The notes beneath the pieces are model-generated. The model saw only the letters and a list, made by a program, of their open reading frames with translations. It searched no databases and had not been told where the DNA came from. From positions 496,001-560,000 of the forward strand of contig NZ_JBBCJO010000012.1 in assembly GCF_037190085.1 (NCBI RefSeq): 64,000 nucleotides of DNA, written 5' to 3'. The stretch is from Gemmatimonas aurantiaca (GTDB taxonomy: Bacteria; Gemmatimonadota; Gemmatimonadetes; Gemmatimonadales; Gemmatimonadaceae). Each line of letters opens with the position of its first letter. Positions within the stretch are counted from its first letter, which is position 1. The position numbers were made by a program, and so were the translations under genes. Shown here in pieces: positions 41,964 to 51,254 of the stretch.

Positions 41964-42722
41964 CTACCCGACCCCCCGCAGCACGACCCCCTCCCTCCGC
42001 GCAATCCCCAGTGCGCCGGCCGCATTCCCCTCGCGCACCGCGATCTCCACGAAGCCGCTCGATCCGACCAGCGCGACGAGTTCGCCGGGCGCCGCATCGC
42101 CGTATGTGCGCACCAGCCGCGCAACGCGGCCGGCCACGTGCACCGCGCCGCTCGGCTCCCGCGTCATCAGGTTGGTGATGACGTTGCCGAAGCGGTCGAT
42201 GGTCAGCACTTCCCCATGCAACGACCCGTCGGCTTCGCGTCGCGGCTGCGGGGTGCGTAGTCGCACCGGTGTGAAGAAGGGTTCACCCAGATCCGCCAGG
42301 GCCGCACCTTCGGCGAGTGCCGCAGCGGCCGGCGCAAACACATCGCGCCCATGAAACGTGGCCGCGGCGGCCGAGGGCACGGGCAACTGCACCACGCGTG
42401 CATCCAGCGCGAACAGGGCCGGCGACAACACGCCGTTGTCGGGCCCCACGAGGAAGCGACCCTCGCTCTCCACGGCGATGGCTGCGCGCTGGGTGCCCAC
42501 ACCGGGATCGACTACGACCAGATGCACGGTCCCAACGGGGAACCGCCGCCAGCAGCGGGCCAGGACGAGGCGCGCCGCCGTGATGTCCTGCGGCGCGATG
42601 TCGTGCGTGACATCGATGAGCGACACACCGGGCGCGAGCGTACACAACACGCCCTTCATCTCGGCCACATAGCCGTCGGCGGTGCCGAAGTCGGTGAGCA
42701 GGGTGATGGCGGGCGCCGGCAT
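41964..42722 (-). CDS. SAM hydrolase (SAM hydroxide adenosyltransferase family)
   Basis: A 252-residue member of the fluorinase/chlorinase-like DUF62 family. Typical non-halogenating members hydrolyse S-adenosylmethionine to adenosine and methionine. Family marks are LLTDFGTADGYVAEMKGV at the N-terminus, VVVDPGVGT, FHGRDVFAPAAA and IDRFGNVITNL. The conserved Asp near the N-terminus and the HGRD segment suit the hydrolase rather than a halogenase, but the substrate is not testable from sequence. The gene is single, and upstream lies repeat copy C. Confidence 0.88.
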   Translation of the reverse strand: MPAPAITLLTDFGTADGYVAEMKGVLCTLAPGVSLIDVTHDIAPQDITAARLVLARCWRRFPVGTVHLVVVDPGVGTQRAAIAVESEGRFLVGPDNGVLSPALFALDARVVQLPVPSAAAATFHGRDVFAPAAAALAEGAALADLGEPFFTPVRLRTPQPRREADGSLHGEVLTIDRFGNVITNLMTREPSGAVHVAGRVARLVRTYGDAAPGELVALVGSSGFVEIAVREGNAAGALGIARREGVVLRGVG

Positions 42723-42834
42723 GAAGTTATTTCCGCCACGAGCCCGCGGATGTCAATTGCCCGGCGCGCATTGTGCGGTGTCGCTGCGGGGAGCCGGGTT
42801 GGAACATCGGACGCTGGAGGTCTGGCCGCAGGCT
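42723..42834. other. Short leader of the SAM hydrolase gene, nothing recognised
   Basis: With the adjoining repeat copy C this forms the 450-base gap before the MATE gene end. It should contain the SAM hydrolase promoter, but I see no clear element. Confidence 0.5.
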
Positions 42835-43167
42835 CAGATCTTCAGACGGGGTCAGAGGTCAGAGATCAGCGGGTCAGAACTGAGACGGCGATCGAATGAT
42901 GAGAAATCAGACAACCACGAAATCAGAGATCTGAGCACTGGCGGTCGAGAGGATCGTGCGCGTCACGCGTTGCTGGCTGGGCGCCCGCAGGGTCCTTCGG
43001 GGCGCTAAGCGCCCCGCAAAACGCAGAACTTTCGCGTCAGAACTCAACCCGCGGACGAAGTGCTCGGACCTCTGATTTCGTAGTTGTCTGATCTCTCATC
43101 ATTCGATCGCCGTCTCAGTTCTGACCCGCTGATCTCTGACCTCTGACCCCGTCTGAAACTCTGACCC
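42835..43167. repeat. Long palindromic repeat family 1, copy C (best preserved)
   Basis: The left arm (42835-42940) and right arm (about 43067-43167) are almost perfect reverse complements over roughly 100 bases, with only a handful of mismatches. They include GGGGTCAGAGGTCAGAGATC and its complement. The centre carries GGGGCGC-TAA-GCGCCCC (42999-43015). In the third quarter this copy has CTCATCATTCGATCGCCGTC, mirroring its own left arm. Copies A and B share a different right arm. It lies between the SAM hydrolase start and the MATE stop. Confidence 0.92.
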
Positions 43168-43176
43168 GGATCGCGC

Positions 43177-44550
43177 TCACACCCGCACGCGCCGCCACCG
43201 CCCCCAGCCCCAGAGCAGGGCCATCACCGCGCCGCGCGCCGCCGCGGTCAGTGCGAGCGTCCACCAGAGGCCGGTCGTGCCCCACTGCGCCGCGGCCCAT
43301 GCGCCCAGTGGCAGGCGTGATGCCGTGATGAACGTGCTGAGCAGCATGGGCATCAGCGTCCAGCCCGCGCCGCCCATGGCGCTCTCCAGCACCACCTCCG
43401 CCCCCAGAAAGAGCTGACTGAATGCCGCGATGCGCAGATAATGCGACGCCTCGGCCACCACGGCGGGATCGGTGGAAAAGATGGACACGAACTCGGTGGC
43501 GAAGACAAAGCTCACGATGGCCATGATGAGCCCGATGACGCTGACGATGCCCGTGGCATACCATCCCGCGCGCGCCGCGCGACGCACATCACCCGCGCCA
43601 AGACTCTGACCCACGATGGCCGCCACCGCGGCGCCCATCCCCACACTCACCACATACACCACACTCTCGAGACGGAAGCCCAGTCCCAGTGCCGCGAGCG
43701 CGGGCGTCCCGAACTGTGTGGTGATGCGCGTGAGTGCCACATAGATCGCGCTGAACGCCACGCCCGTTGCCGCGGCGGGCGCCCCCACGCGCACGATGGC
43801 GGTGATCACGTTCCATCGTGGCCGCGCCCAGTGCAGCATCGCGCGCCGACGCAGCAGCACCACGCCGATCACACAGCCCAGTCCACGGGGCACGAGCGTG
43901 GCCAGCGCGGCTCCGCGCACACCCAGTGCCGGCACCGGGCCCAGTCCACGGATGAGAATGGGATCGAGCACCAGTCCGAGGACTGTGGTGACGGCAAGAA
44001 TGACGAGCGGTGTTCTGGTGTCGCCTTTGGCGCGGAACGCCGCGTCCACGGCAAAGAACCCGAACAGCAACGGCATGCCCAGCAGATACGTGCCGAGGTA
44101 GTGCCGGCCGATATCGCTCACGGCCTCGCCGGTGTGCAGCACCGCGAAGAGCCATCCGAGTACGAACGGCGTGGCCAGTGCGATGGCGCCACCCAGCAGC
44201 ATGGCGAGCACCAGCCCTTCACTCACCGTACGGGCGGCATCGGCGGGCCGGCGTTCACCATGACGACGCGCGGCGATGGCATCGAGTCCGATGCTCACCA
44301 TCTCGCCGAGCGAGATGACCAGCCAGATCCAGAAAATCGATCCGGTGACGGCGGCCAATGCCTCGGCCCCCAGTGAACGACCGATCCAGAACGTGTCGAC
44401 GTTGTGAAAGGCCGTCATCAGCAGATTGGCGATGACGGCCGGAAGCGCCACGCGGCGAATGGTCAGTGCAAGAGGTTCACCAACCAGTTCGCCGCGTGGG
44501 GCATCGTGTTCGATCGGATCTTCGACGCGATCAGCGATAGCGTTCGTCAA
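43177..44550 (-). CDS. MATE-family efflux transporter
   Basis: A 457-residue protein with twelve hydrophobic segments in two homologous halves, typical of MATE exporters that use Na+ or H+ gradients to expel drugs or metabolites. Landmarks are FHNVDTFWIGRSLGAEALAA in the first half and GFRLESVVYVVSVGMGAAVA in the second. The substrate is unknown. The only plausible start giving a complete first helix is TTG at 44550, which overlaps the mrp stop by 20 bases; no in-frame ATG occurs before the first helix. It is probably co-transcribed with mrp. Confidence 0.88.
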   Translation of the reverse strand: MTNAIADRVEDPIEHDAPRGELVGEPLALTIRRVALPAVIANLLMTAFHNVDTFWIGRSLGAEALAAVTGSIFWIWLVISLGEMVSIGLDAIAARRHGERRPADAARTVSEGLVLAMLLGGAIALATPFVLGWLFAVLHTGEAVSDIGRHYLGTYLLGMPLLFGFFAVDAAFRAKGDTRTPLVILAVTTVLGLVLDPILIRGLGPVPALGVRGAALATLVPRGLGCVIGVVLLRRRAMLHWARPRWNVITAIVRVGAPAAATGVAFSAIYVALTRITTQFGTPALAALGLGFRLESVVYVVSVGMGAAVAAIVGQSLGAGDVRRAARAGWYATGIVSVIGLIMAIVSFVFATEFVSIFSTDPAVVAEASHYLRIAAFSQLFLGAEVVLESAMGGAGWTLMPMLLSTFITASRLPLGAWAAAQWGTTGLWWTLALTAAARGAVMALLWGWGRWRRVRV

Positions 44551-45679
44551 GCCGTTCCATCACCCGTTGTGCGACCTGCTGGATCATCTTCGCGGCCTTG
44601 CTCTCGGGTTCGGCGTCGACGATGGGACGTCCGGTGTCACCGCCTTCCTGAATGCGCGGATCGAGCGGAATCTGCCCGATGAGCGGCAGATCGCATTCCT
44701 TCGCGAGTCGTTCACCGCCGCCGCTGCCGAATACGGCGATGGGCTTCCCCGTCTCCGGATTCTCGAAGTACGACATGTTCTCGACGATGCCCAGCACCGG
44801 CACCGCGGTGCGTTCGAACATCTTCACGCCACGCAGCGCGTCGCCCACCGCCACCTGCTGCGGCGTGGTGACCACCACCGCGCCATGCACCTGCGTGGCC
44901 TGCACGAGCGACAACTGCGCGTCGCCGGTGCCCGGTGGCATGTCCACCAGGAAGTAGTCGAGCTGACCCCAGTTCACGTCACGCAGGAACTGCGTGATGA
45001 TCTTCATGACGATGGGGCCGCGCCAGATCGCCGGCTGCTCCTTCTCGATGAGGAAACCGAGCGAGATGACCTTGATGCCGTAGGCTTCGAGCGGAATGAT
45101 CTTCTCGTCGCGCACGGCGGGTGCCGCATCCACGCCGAGCATGAGGGGCAGATTGGGACCGTAGATGTCGGCATCCATGATGCCCACCCGTTTGCCGGCC
45201 TTCGCGAGCGCGATGGCGAGATTGACGGCCACGGTGCTCTTGCCCACGCCGCCCTTGCCCGACGACACGGCGATGATGCGACCCAGGTTGGGGTACTGCA
45301 CGGGATCGGGAACGCGCGGCGGCGGCTTGGGGGCCGGCGCGGCGTCCATGACGGGCAGCGCACGGCTCTTGCCCGGTTGCGCGGTGGACTGGGACATGGG
45401 AGGAGATGGCGCGCGACGCGCCGGTGTGGGTTCACTCTGGGCGGGATCACGCACGTCGACACGCACGTCGATCACACCATCCAGTCGTTCGACGGCCTGA
45501 CGCACGTCACGCACCAGCGTGGCATCGTCGTCCGGCGCCAACAGCAGGGTCAGACGGACTTTCCCGTCGACGGTGGTGGCGATATCGCGCACCTGTTCGG
45601 CAGCCATGACGTCGGCGCCGGTACGCGGGTTACGGACCGCCGACAGCGCGTCGGTGATCCGCTCCATGAGTGGCGGCAT
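44531..45679 (-). CDS. Mrp/NBP35-type iron-sulfur cluster carrier ATPase without the CxxC
   Basis: A 382-residue P-loop NTPase of the Mrp/ApbC family. An N-terminal DUF59/MIP18-like domain occupies about residues 1-85. A Pro/Ala-rich linker follows, then the ATPase with deviant Walker A SSGKGGVGKST and MDADIYGPNLP. In many homologues the region after ENMSYF holds CPxC, which bridges a [4Fe-4S] cluster across the dimer. Here it reads ENMSYFENPETGK, so the bridging cysteines are missing. Scaffolding of a cluster at this site is doubtful, though P-loop function seems intact. Some lineages are known to lack this motif. Confidence 0.9.
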   Translation of the reverse strand: MPPLMERITDALSAVRNPRTGADVMAAEQVRDIATTVDGKVRLTLLLAPDDDATLVRDVRQAVERLDGVIDVRVDVRDPAQSEPTPARRAPSPPMSQSTAQPGKSRALPVMDAAPAPKPPPRVPDPVQYPNLGRIIAVSSGKGGVGKSTVAVNLAIALAKAGKRVGIMDADIYGPNLPLMLGVDAAPAVRDEKIIPLEAYGIKVISLGFLIEKEQPAIWRGPIVMKIITQFLRDVNWGQLDYFLVDMPPGTGDAQLSLVQATQVHGAVVVTTPQQVAVGDALRGVKMFERTAVPVLGIVENMSYFENPETGKPIAVFGSGGGERLAKECDLPLIGQIPLDPRIQEGGDTGRPIVDAEPESKAAKMIQQVAQRVMERLDERYR

Positions 45680-45801
45680 TGAGAGAGGTGACAGGGTACC
45701 CGGAGAAAGCTAGGGACCGGGTCGGGGTGTTGGAATGCCCTCTCAGCCTGTCTCTGCGCGTCTCTGCCTCTCTATCGTGCGCGGCGCCATGCCGCGCGAC
45801 G

Positions 45802-46833
45802 TCATTCCCCGAGCAGATACGCGCGGGCGTCGGCGACGACGCGGTCGCGCACGGCGTCGAGCGACCCGGTCAGCATGGCGCCCGAGGCCTTGGCGTGACC
45901 GCCACCGCCATATCGACGCGCGAACTGCTGCACGTCCACATCGCCAGTGCTCCGGAAACTCACTTTCACACGGTCGTGTCCGAGATCGCGGAAGAAGAGC
46001 GCCATCCGCGTGCCGCTGATGCTGCGCGGATGCTCGACGATGCCGTCGAGTTCCTCGCTGGTCACCTGGAACCGCTCCATCGCATCGGCCGCCACCGAGA
46101 TGTACGCCAATCCCAGTTCGGGCTCGGCGTGCAGGCTGCCCAGCGCCTCCCGCAACAATTGCAGACGCCCCACGCTCACCTGGGCATAGATGCGCCGGTA
46201 CATCTCTTCGGGGTTCACACCGGCGGCGAGCAACCGGGCCGCGATGGCGTGCGCCCGCGGTGACGTGTTGCTGAACCGGAAGCTGCCCGTATCGGTGAGG
46301 ATGGCGGCATAGAGGCTCTGCGCGATCGCGGGCGTGATCTCCAGCCCCAGCGTCACCGCGATGTCGTACACCAGCTCGCCGGTGGCGCAGGCACGCGTGT
46401 CGGCCACCGCGGTGGTCCCCACCGGTTCGTCACCCGCGATGTGGTGGTCGACCACCAGCACCGGCACGGTGAGCGAACGCACGGTGTCGGCCAGCTGCCC
46501 CAGGCGCCGGACATCGTTGATATCGAGCACCACGAGGGCGTCGATATCCCGCAGTCCCGCCGCGCCCAGGGCGCTCATTTCCTGCACATCGGCACCGAGC
46601 AGGAAATCGAACATCGACGGCCAGGGCGTGGGATTGACGATCCGGCAATCGATCCCCCGTTGCGCCAGGAGACGGGCCAGGGCCGTCTCCGATCCGCACC
46701 CGTCCCCATCGGCATTGATGTGGGTGGACAATGCCACCGTCATGCCGGGGCGGAAAGCGGCGAACCACGTATGGATCGCCGCCTGCCGCGCCTCCGATGC
46801 GCTCAGCAGCCCATCGGACACACTCTCCGTCAT
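45802..46833 (-). CDS. DHH/DHHA1 phosphoesterase, NrnA-type oligoribonuclease/pAp phosphatase
   Basis: A 343-residue bifunctional phosphoesterase. The DHH domain motifs are STHINADGDGCGSE, VVLDINDVRRL, DHHIAGD and TDTGSFRFSN. The DHHA1 domain ends with GGGGHAKASGA. It should degrade nanoRNAs and dephosphorylate 3'-phosphoadenosine 5'-phosphate. The usual DHN segment reads VLDIND here, a common variant. Start at 46833, overlapping the permease stop by four bases (ATGA). Confidence 0.9.
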   Translation of the reverse strand: MTESVSDGLLSASEARQAAIHTWFAAFRPGMTVALSTHINADGDGCGSETALARLLAQRGIDCRIVNPTPWPSMFDFLLGADVQEMSALGAAGLRDIDALVVLDINDVRRLGQLADTVRSLTVPVLVVDHHIAGDEPVGTTAVADTRACATGELVYDIAVTLGLEITPAIAQSLYAAILTDTGSFRFSNTSPRAHAIAARLLAAGVNPEEMYRRIYAQVSVGRLQLLREALGSLHAEPELGLAYISVAADAMERFQVTSEELDGIVEHPRSISGTRMALFFRDLGHDRVKVSFRSTGDVDVQQFARRYGGGGHAKASGAMLTGSLDAVRDRVVADARAYLLGE

Positions 46834-48401
46834 CGACGACCGGCTTCCTGCTTGCCGATGGTCGAGTTGCGCATGCCGTACAGGAAGTACGTGGTCATGC
46901 CGATGGCCGTCCAGACGCCGAGCAGCGTCCACGTCAGCTTGGGCAGCTGCGCCATCATGTACAGCGTGGCACCGGCGCCGAGGATGGGCACCAGCGGCAC
47001 CAGCGGCGTACGGAACGGACGCTCCAGTTCGGGCGAGCGGGTACGCAGCACCCACACACCGATGCACACCGTGGCGAACGCGGCCAGCGTGCCACCCGAG
47101 ACGAGCTCGCCCAGCAACCCGAGCGGGAAGAAGCCCGCGATGAGGATGGCGATGCCGCCGACGATCCACGTGGACGCCGCCGGCGTCTGATACGTGGGAT
47201 GCACGCGGCTGAAGATCTTGGGCAGCAGACCGTCACGCGACATCGTGTAGAAGATGCGCGGCTGACCCATGAGCATCACGAGCACGACCGACGAGAGACC
47301 GGCCACGGCGCCGATGTTCACGAGGTACTCGAGCCACTTGAGCTGCGGCACCGCCGCGATGGCCACCGACACCGGGTGCGGCACGCCAAGCTGCTGGTAA
47401 GGCGCCAGACCCGTCATGACCAGCGACATCAGGATGTAGAGCACCGTGCAGATCAGCAGCGACGCGATCATGCCGATGGGCAGGTCGCGCTGCGGGTTCT
47501 TCGCTTCCTGCGCCGCGGTGGAGACGGCGTCGAAGCCGATGTACGAGAAGAACACCACCGGCGCCGCGCGCAGCACGCCGGAGATGCCGTACTTGGTCGA
47601 CCCGTCGGGGTTCGTGACCATCTCCGGAATGAACGGCGTCCAGTTCTCGCGGTTGATGTACATGAAGCCGAAGCCGATCACGAGCAACACCACCGTCATC
47701 TTGATCGCCACGACGACATTGTTGAACGTGGCCGACTCCTGCACGCCACGCACCAGCAGCACGGTGAGCGCGACGATGAGCAGCACGGCCGGCAGGTTGA
47801 TCAGACCGTCCACCACATTGCCGCCCGCGCCCATGCAGGCGTCACGCGCGGTGTAGGCCACATGTGTCGCCGCATCCATGAGCGTGCCGCCCGTGGCCGG
47901 ATCGACGCAGGTGAACGCGCGCACCACGTGATGTCCGTTTTCGACCGTGAGCGGGGCCGAGGCGAACGCCGCCGGAATGTGAATGCCCACTTCGCTCAGC
48001 AGCGCGCCGAAGTAGCCCGACCAGCCCACGCTGACCGTGGCCGCCGCGAACAGGTACTCGAGCACCAGGTTCCAGCCGATGAACCACGCCACCCCTTCAC
48101 CCATCGTGGCGTAGCTGTACGTGTACGCCGATCCCGCGATGGGAATCATCGACGCGAACTCGGCATAACACAGACCCGCGAACAGACAGGCCAGGCCGGC
48201 GAGCACGAACGAGAGCGAGACGCCAGGCCCCGCGAAATTCGCGGCCGCCGTGCCCGTCAGCACGAAGATACCGGCGCCGATGATGGCCCCGATGCCGAGC
48301 AACGTGAGGTTGAGGGCGCCCAGCGTACGCTTGAGCCCCCCTTCGGAGCTGTTCGCTTCCGCGCGCAGCGCCGTGATCGATTTCTTTGACCAGATTCCCA
48401 T
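46830..48401 (-). CDS. APC-superfamily amino acid permease
   Basis: A 523-residue transporter with about 12 to 14 hydrophobic segments, of the cationic amino-acid transporter (CAT/YfnA) type. The unwound first helix reads GIGAIIGAGIFVLTG. Later marks are FFSYIGFDAVSTAAQEAKNPQRDLP and RIFYTMSRDGLLP. An extra loop between helices 3 and 5 has cysteines (FTCVDPATGG, DACMGAGG) that may form an external disulfide. The substrate is not certain. Confidence 0.9.
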   Translation of the reverse strand: MGIWSKKSITALRAEANSSEGGLKRTLGALNLTLLGIGAIIGAGIFVLTGTAAANFAGPGVSLSFVLAGLACLFAGLCYAEFASMIPIAGSAYTYSYATMGEGVAWFIGWNLVLEYLFAAATVSVGWSGYFGALLSEVGIHIPAAFASAPLTVENGHHVVRAFTCVDPATGGTLMDAATHVAYTARDACMGAGGNVVDGLINLPAVLLIVALTVLLVRGVQESATFNNVVVAIKMTVVLLVIGFGFMYINRENWTPFIPEMVTNPDGSTKYGISGVLRAAPVVFFSYIGFDAVSTAAQEAKNPQRDLPIGMIASLLICTVLYILMSLVMTGLAPYQQLGVPHPVSVAIAAVPQLKWLEYLVNIGAVAGLSSVVLVMLMGQPRIFYTMSRDGLLPKIFSRVHPTYQTPAASTWIVGGIAILIAGFFPLGLLGELVSGGTLAAFATVCIGVWVLRTRSPELERPFRTPLVPLVPILGAGATLYMMAQLPKLTWTLLGVWTAIGMTTYFLYGMRNSTIGKQEAGRR

Positions 48402-48513
48402 CAGAGCGGTGTGGTCTGGGTGGAGCGGGCCGCAGGGTGGAGCGCGGCACGCGAGGGGACAACACGGACCTGCCGTACGGACCAGCCGTCGGACCCCTGC
48501 CGTCGGGAGGCAG

Positions 48514-48547
48514 ATCGCCCGTGGCCGCTAATGTGCCCACGGGCGAT
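48514..48547. terminator. guaB terminator-like hairpin
   Basis: ATCGCCCGTGG (48514-48524) and CCACGGGCGAT (48537-48547) form an eleven-pair stem with a 12-base loop, 33 bases beyond the guaB stop in its direction of transcription. No T-run follows, so termination may depend on Rho or on strong GC pairing alone. The remainder of the 178-base gap holds no recognised feature. Confidence 0.6.
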
Positions 48548-48579
48548 GGTTTCGGACAGTGCCTCCGCGAAAGAACCCG

Positions 48580-50070
48580 TCAGAGCGAGTAGTTCGGGGC
48601 TTCCCGGGTGATCGTGACGTCGTGGGGGTGGGACTCGCGCAGGCCGGCCGTGGTGATGCGCACGAACTCCGCCTCGGTACGCAACGCCTCGATACTGTCG
48701 CACCCTACGTAGCCCATCCCACTGCGCAGACCACCCACCATCTGGAAGAGCACGTCGCCCACCGGTCCCTTGTAGGGCACCCGGCCTTCGATGCCTTCGG
48801 GGACGAGTTTCTTGGGGGACATCTCGCCTTCCTGGAAGTAGCGGTCGGCGGAACCGTCCTGCATGGCGGAGAGCGAGCCCATGCCGCGGATCATCTTGAA
48901 GCGGCGTCCTTCGAGCAGGAACGATTCACCGGGGCTCTCCTCCGTGCCCGCCAGCATCGACCCCATCATCACACTCGAGGCACCGGCCGCCAGCGCCTTC
49001 ACAATGTCACCCGAATATTTGATTCCGCCATCGGCAATCACGGGCACGTCCCCCGCCCCATCCACGGCGTCCATCACGGCGGTGAGCTGCGGAACACCAA
49101 CCCCCGTCACCACGCGGGTCGTACAGATCGACCCCGGTCCCACCCCCACCTTCACCGCGTCCACTCCGCGTTCCACCAGCGCTGCGGCCCCCGCCCGGCT
49201 GGCCACGTTGCCCGCAATCAACTGGACGTCGGGGAAGGCCTCGCGCACCCGCGCCGTGGCCTGCAAAACGCCTTCGCTGTGTCCGTGGGCCGTGTCGATG
49301 ACGATGACATCCACCCCGGCCTGCACCAGCGCCCGCGCCCGATCGAGATAGTCACCGCCGGCGCCGATCGCCGCCGCCACCCGCAGGCGGCCATGCTGGT
49401 CCTTGTTGGCATCGGGATACTGACGGCGCTTGTGAATGTCCTTCACCGTGATCAGCCCTTTCAGCATCCCCGCATCATCCACGACCGGCAGCTTCTCGAT
49501 GCGATGTTTGCCCAGGGTGCGTTCGGCTTCATCGAGCGTCGTGCCCACGGGCGCGGTGATCAGGCGTTCGCTGGTCATCACATCGCGCAGCGGACGGTCG
49601 AGGTCCCGCTCGAACTGCAGATCGCGATTGGTGAGGATGCCGACCAGTTTCCCGCTGCCATCGACGATGGGCACCCCGGAGATCTTGAAGCGCATCATCA
49701 GCGCGACCGCTTCACGGAGCGACGCCGAGGGGGAGAGCGTGATGGGGTTCAGGATCATCCCGCTCTCGCTGCGTTTCACCCGGTCCACTTCGGCGGCCTG
49801 CCGATCGATGGACATGTTCTTGTGCAGCACGCCGATGGCGCCGTAGCGGGCCATCGCGATCGCCATTTCGCTCTCGGTGACCGTGTCCATCGAGGCCGAA
49901 ACCAGCGGGACGTTGAGCGTGATGCCCCTGGTCAGGCGCGACGTGAGCGTGACGTCGCGGGGGTGCGTGCGCGAATGGCGCGGGGCGAGCAGGACGTCGT
50001 CGAAGGTGAGCGCGACGTCCTCACGAATACGGGCGGAGCCCCGTGAGGGGCCATCTGTCGAGGGTGCCAT
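48580..50070 (-). CDS. guaB: Inosine-5'-monophosphate dehydrogenase
   Basis: It oxidises IMP to XMP, the committed step to GTP. The 496-residue protein has the standard (beta/alpha)8 barrel with a CBS pair inserted (about residues 105-220). Markers are FDDVLLAPRHS, the catalytic loop GPGSICTTR with its Cys, IADGGIKYSGD, MMGSMLAGTEESPG and a flap region GRVPYKGPVG. The start is the ATG at 50070. Confidence 0.97.
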   Translation of the reverse strand: MAPSTDGPSRGSARIREDVALTFDDVLLAPRHSRTHPRDVTLTSRLTRGITLNVPLVSASMDTVTESEMAIAMARYGAIGVLHKNMSIDRQAAEVDRVKRSESGMILNPITLSPSASLREAVALMMRFKISGVPIVDGSGKLVGILTNRDLQFERDLDRPLRDVMTSERLITAPVGTTLDEAERTLGKHRIEKLPVVDDAGMLKGLITVKDIHKRRQYPDANKDQHGRLRVAAAIGAGGDYLDRARALVQAGVDVIVIDTAHGHSEGVLQATARVREAFPDVQLIAGNVASRAGAAALVERGVDAVKVGVGPGSICTTRVVTGVGVPQLTAVMDAVDGAGDVPVIADGGIKYSGDIVKALAAGASSVMMGSMLAGTEESPGESFLLEGRRFKMIRGMGSLSAMQDGSADRYFQEGEMSPKKLVPEGIEGRVPYKGPVGDVLFQMVGGLRSGMGYVGCDSIEALRTEAEFVRITTAGLRESHPHDVTITREAPNYSL

Positions 50071-50149
50071 CTTGGAAAGTAGACGGCACCCAACGGTGAA
50101 TCAACTCTGCATCAATTCCGGGTCACTCCGCCGCAGTGTCGGCGCACTG

Positions 50150-50737
50150 TCAGCGGCCGGCCATCTTGCGCAGACGCCGACGGATCTGGCCCGGCAGGAA
50201 GAACCCCGCCGCCGATACGATCGCGGCCAGGTTGAGATCATCGAGTTCCGCCGGATCCCCATGCCAGTGATCGAGCAGGACGGCATCCCCGGCCCGTTCG
50301 ATCAACCGCTGCAGCGACAGGATCAGGATGAAGATGTCATCCACCTGCCCCAGGAACGGGATGACGTCGGGGATGAAATCGAGCGGCGACACGATGTACG
50401 CCGCCGCCGCGATCACGATGAACCGGTCGACGGCCGACACCCGCCGGTCACCAATGAGCCCGATCAGCAGACGGAGATACGACGGGATCTGCCGGATGGC
50501 GTGCACCACCGACCGCTTGAGTCCCTTTTGCGGCGCCGCGCGACGACTGGGCGCCTCGTCCTCGTCCCGATGCGCCCGGCGGGCGCGCTGAACGGCCGAC
50601 CGGCGGCGACCGCGATCCCGATCGCGGCGGGCTCCACTCCGCGACTCCCGTCGCGAGTCGTGCTCCGTCTCGTGCTCCAGGTCGGGATCCACGTCGTCGA
50701 ATTCGGCGTCTGATTCGGGTCGCTGACGTTCGTTCAT
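50150..50737 (-). CDS. DUF1232 (YkvA-like) membrane protein with charged N-terminus
   Basis: A 195-residue protein. The first ~75 residues are highly charged and Arg/Asp/Glu-rich (no defined fold). The remainder matches DUF1232, with YIVSPLDFIPDVIPFLGQVDD, a membrane-associated segment found in YkvA and its relatives. Function of the family is unknown. It starts three bases after the upstream coiled-coil-like protein gene ends, so the two are probably expressed together. Confidence 0.8.
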   Translation of the reverse strand: MNERQRPESDAEFDDVDPDLEHETEHDSRRESRSGARRDRDRGRRRSAVQRARRAHRDEDEAPSRRAAPQKGLKRSVVHAIRQIPSYLRLLIGLIGDRRVSAVDRFIVIAAAAYIVSPLDFIPDVIPFLGQVDDIFILILSLQRLIERAGDAVLLDHWHGDPAELDDLNLAAIVSAAGFFLPGQIRRRLRKMAGR

Positions 50738-50740
50738 GGT

Positions 50741-51226
50741 TCAACCGGGGTGAGTGTCCGAGGCGGGCGCCTGCGGCGGTGCGGCGGATGGCGCCTGAGG
50801 CGCGGCGGCAGGTGAGACGGCCGGCGATTCTCCGGCAGACGCCGCACCGGCGGGCGCCGCACCAGTTGGCGGGCCACCACCTGGCGGCACTCCCGCCGAC
50901 GGCGCGCCGATCTGATCGGCCGCCGTTTTTGCGGCGGTGACCACATCGCTGGCGACGGTCTTGGTGGTCTGGGCGACATTACTGAGCACCCCGACCGCCT
51001 TGTTCAGAAACCCCATCGCCTCGGAAACGGTTCCGACGGCCAGTCCGCCGGCCCGCAGCGTGTCCTCCACGCCGTCGGTGAACCGCTGGAAGACGTTGGC
51101 CACTGGCGCGGGTTTCTCGCCGTACTTGGACTCCAGGAACTCCACGTAATCGAGCACCTGGTACAGGCGCTCGTCGTTGAGTGTCTCGAGTTTTCGATTG
51201 ATGCGATCGCGGACGTACGGATTCAT
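50741..51226 (-). CDS. Hypothetical protein with helical N-terminus and Pro/Ala-rich tail
   Basis: A 161-residue protein. The first ~50 residues are helical and charged (NPYVRDRINRKLETLND, VLDYVEFLESKYGEKP). Next come amphipathic helices (TVSEAMGFLNKAVGVLSNVA). From residue ~105 the tail is almost only Pro, Ala, Gly and Ser. No family is recognised. A very strong ribosome site (GGAGGAAAC) fixes the start at 51226. The tail may be an unstructured linker. It is followed immediately by the DUF1232 gene. Confidence 0.75.
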   Translation of the reverse strand: MNPYVRDRINRKLETLNDERLYQVLDYVEFLESKYGEKPAPVANVFQRFTDGVEDTLRAGGLAVGTVSEAMGFLNKAVGVLSNVAQTTKTVASDVVTAAKTAADQIGAPSAGVPPGGGPPTGAAPAGAASAGESPAVSPAAAPQAPSAAPPQAPASDTHPG

Positions 51227-51254
51227 GTGTTTCCTCCTGGCCCGCCTTACGCGG

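Noticed and set aside
1390..43167. Possible CRISPR array from the repeated GTCAGAGGTCAG motifs
   Set aside because: The motifs are arms of three dispersed palindromes, not regularly spaced direct repeats, and no cas gene is present.
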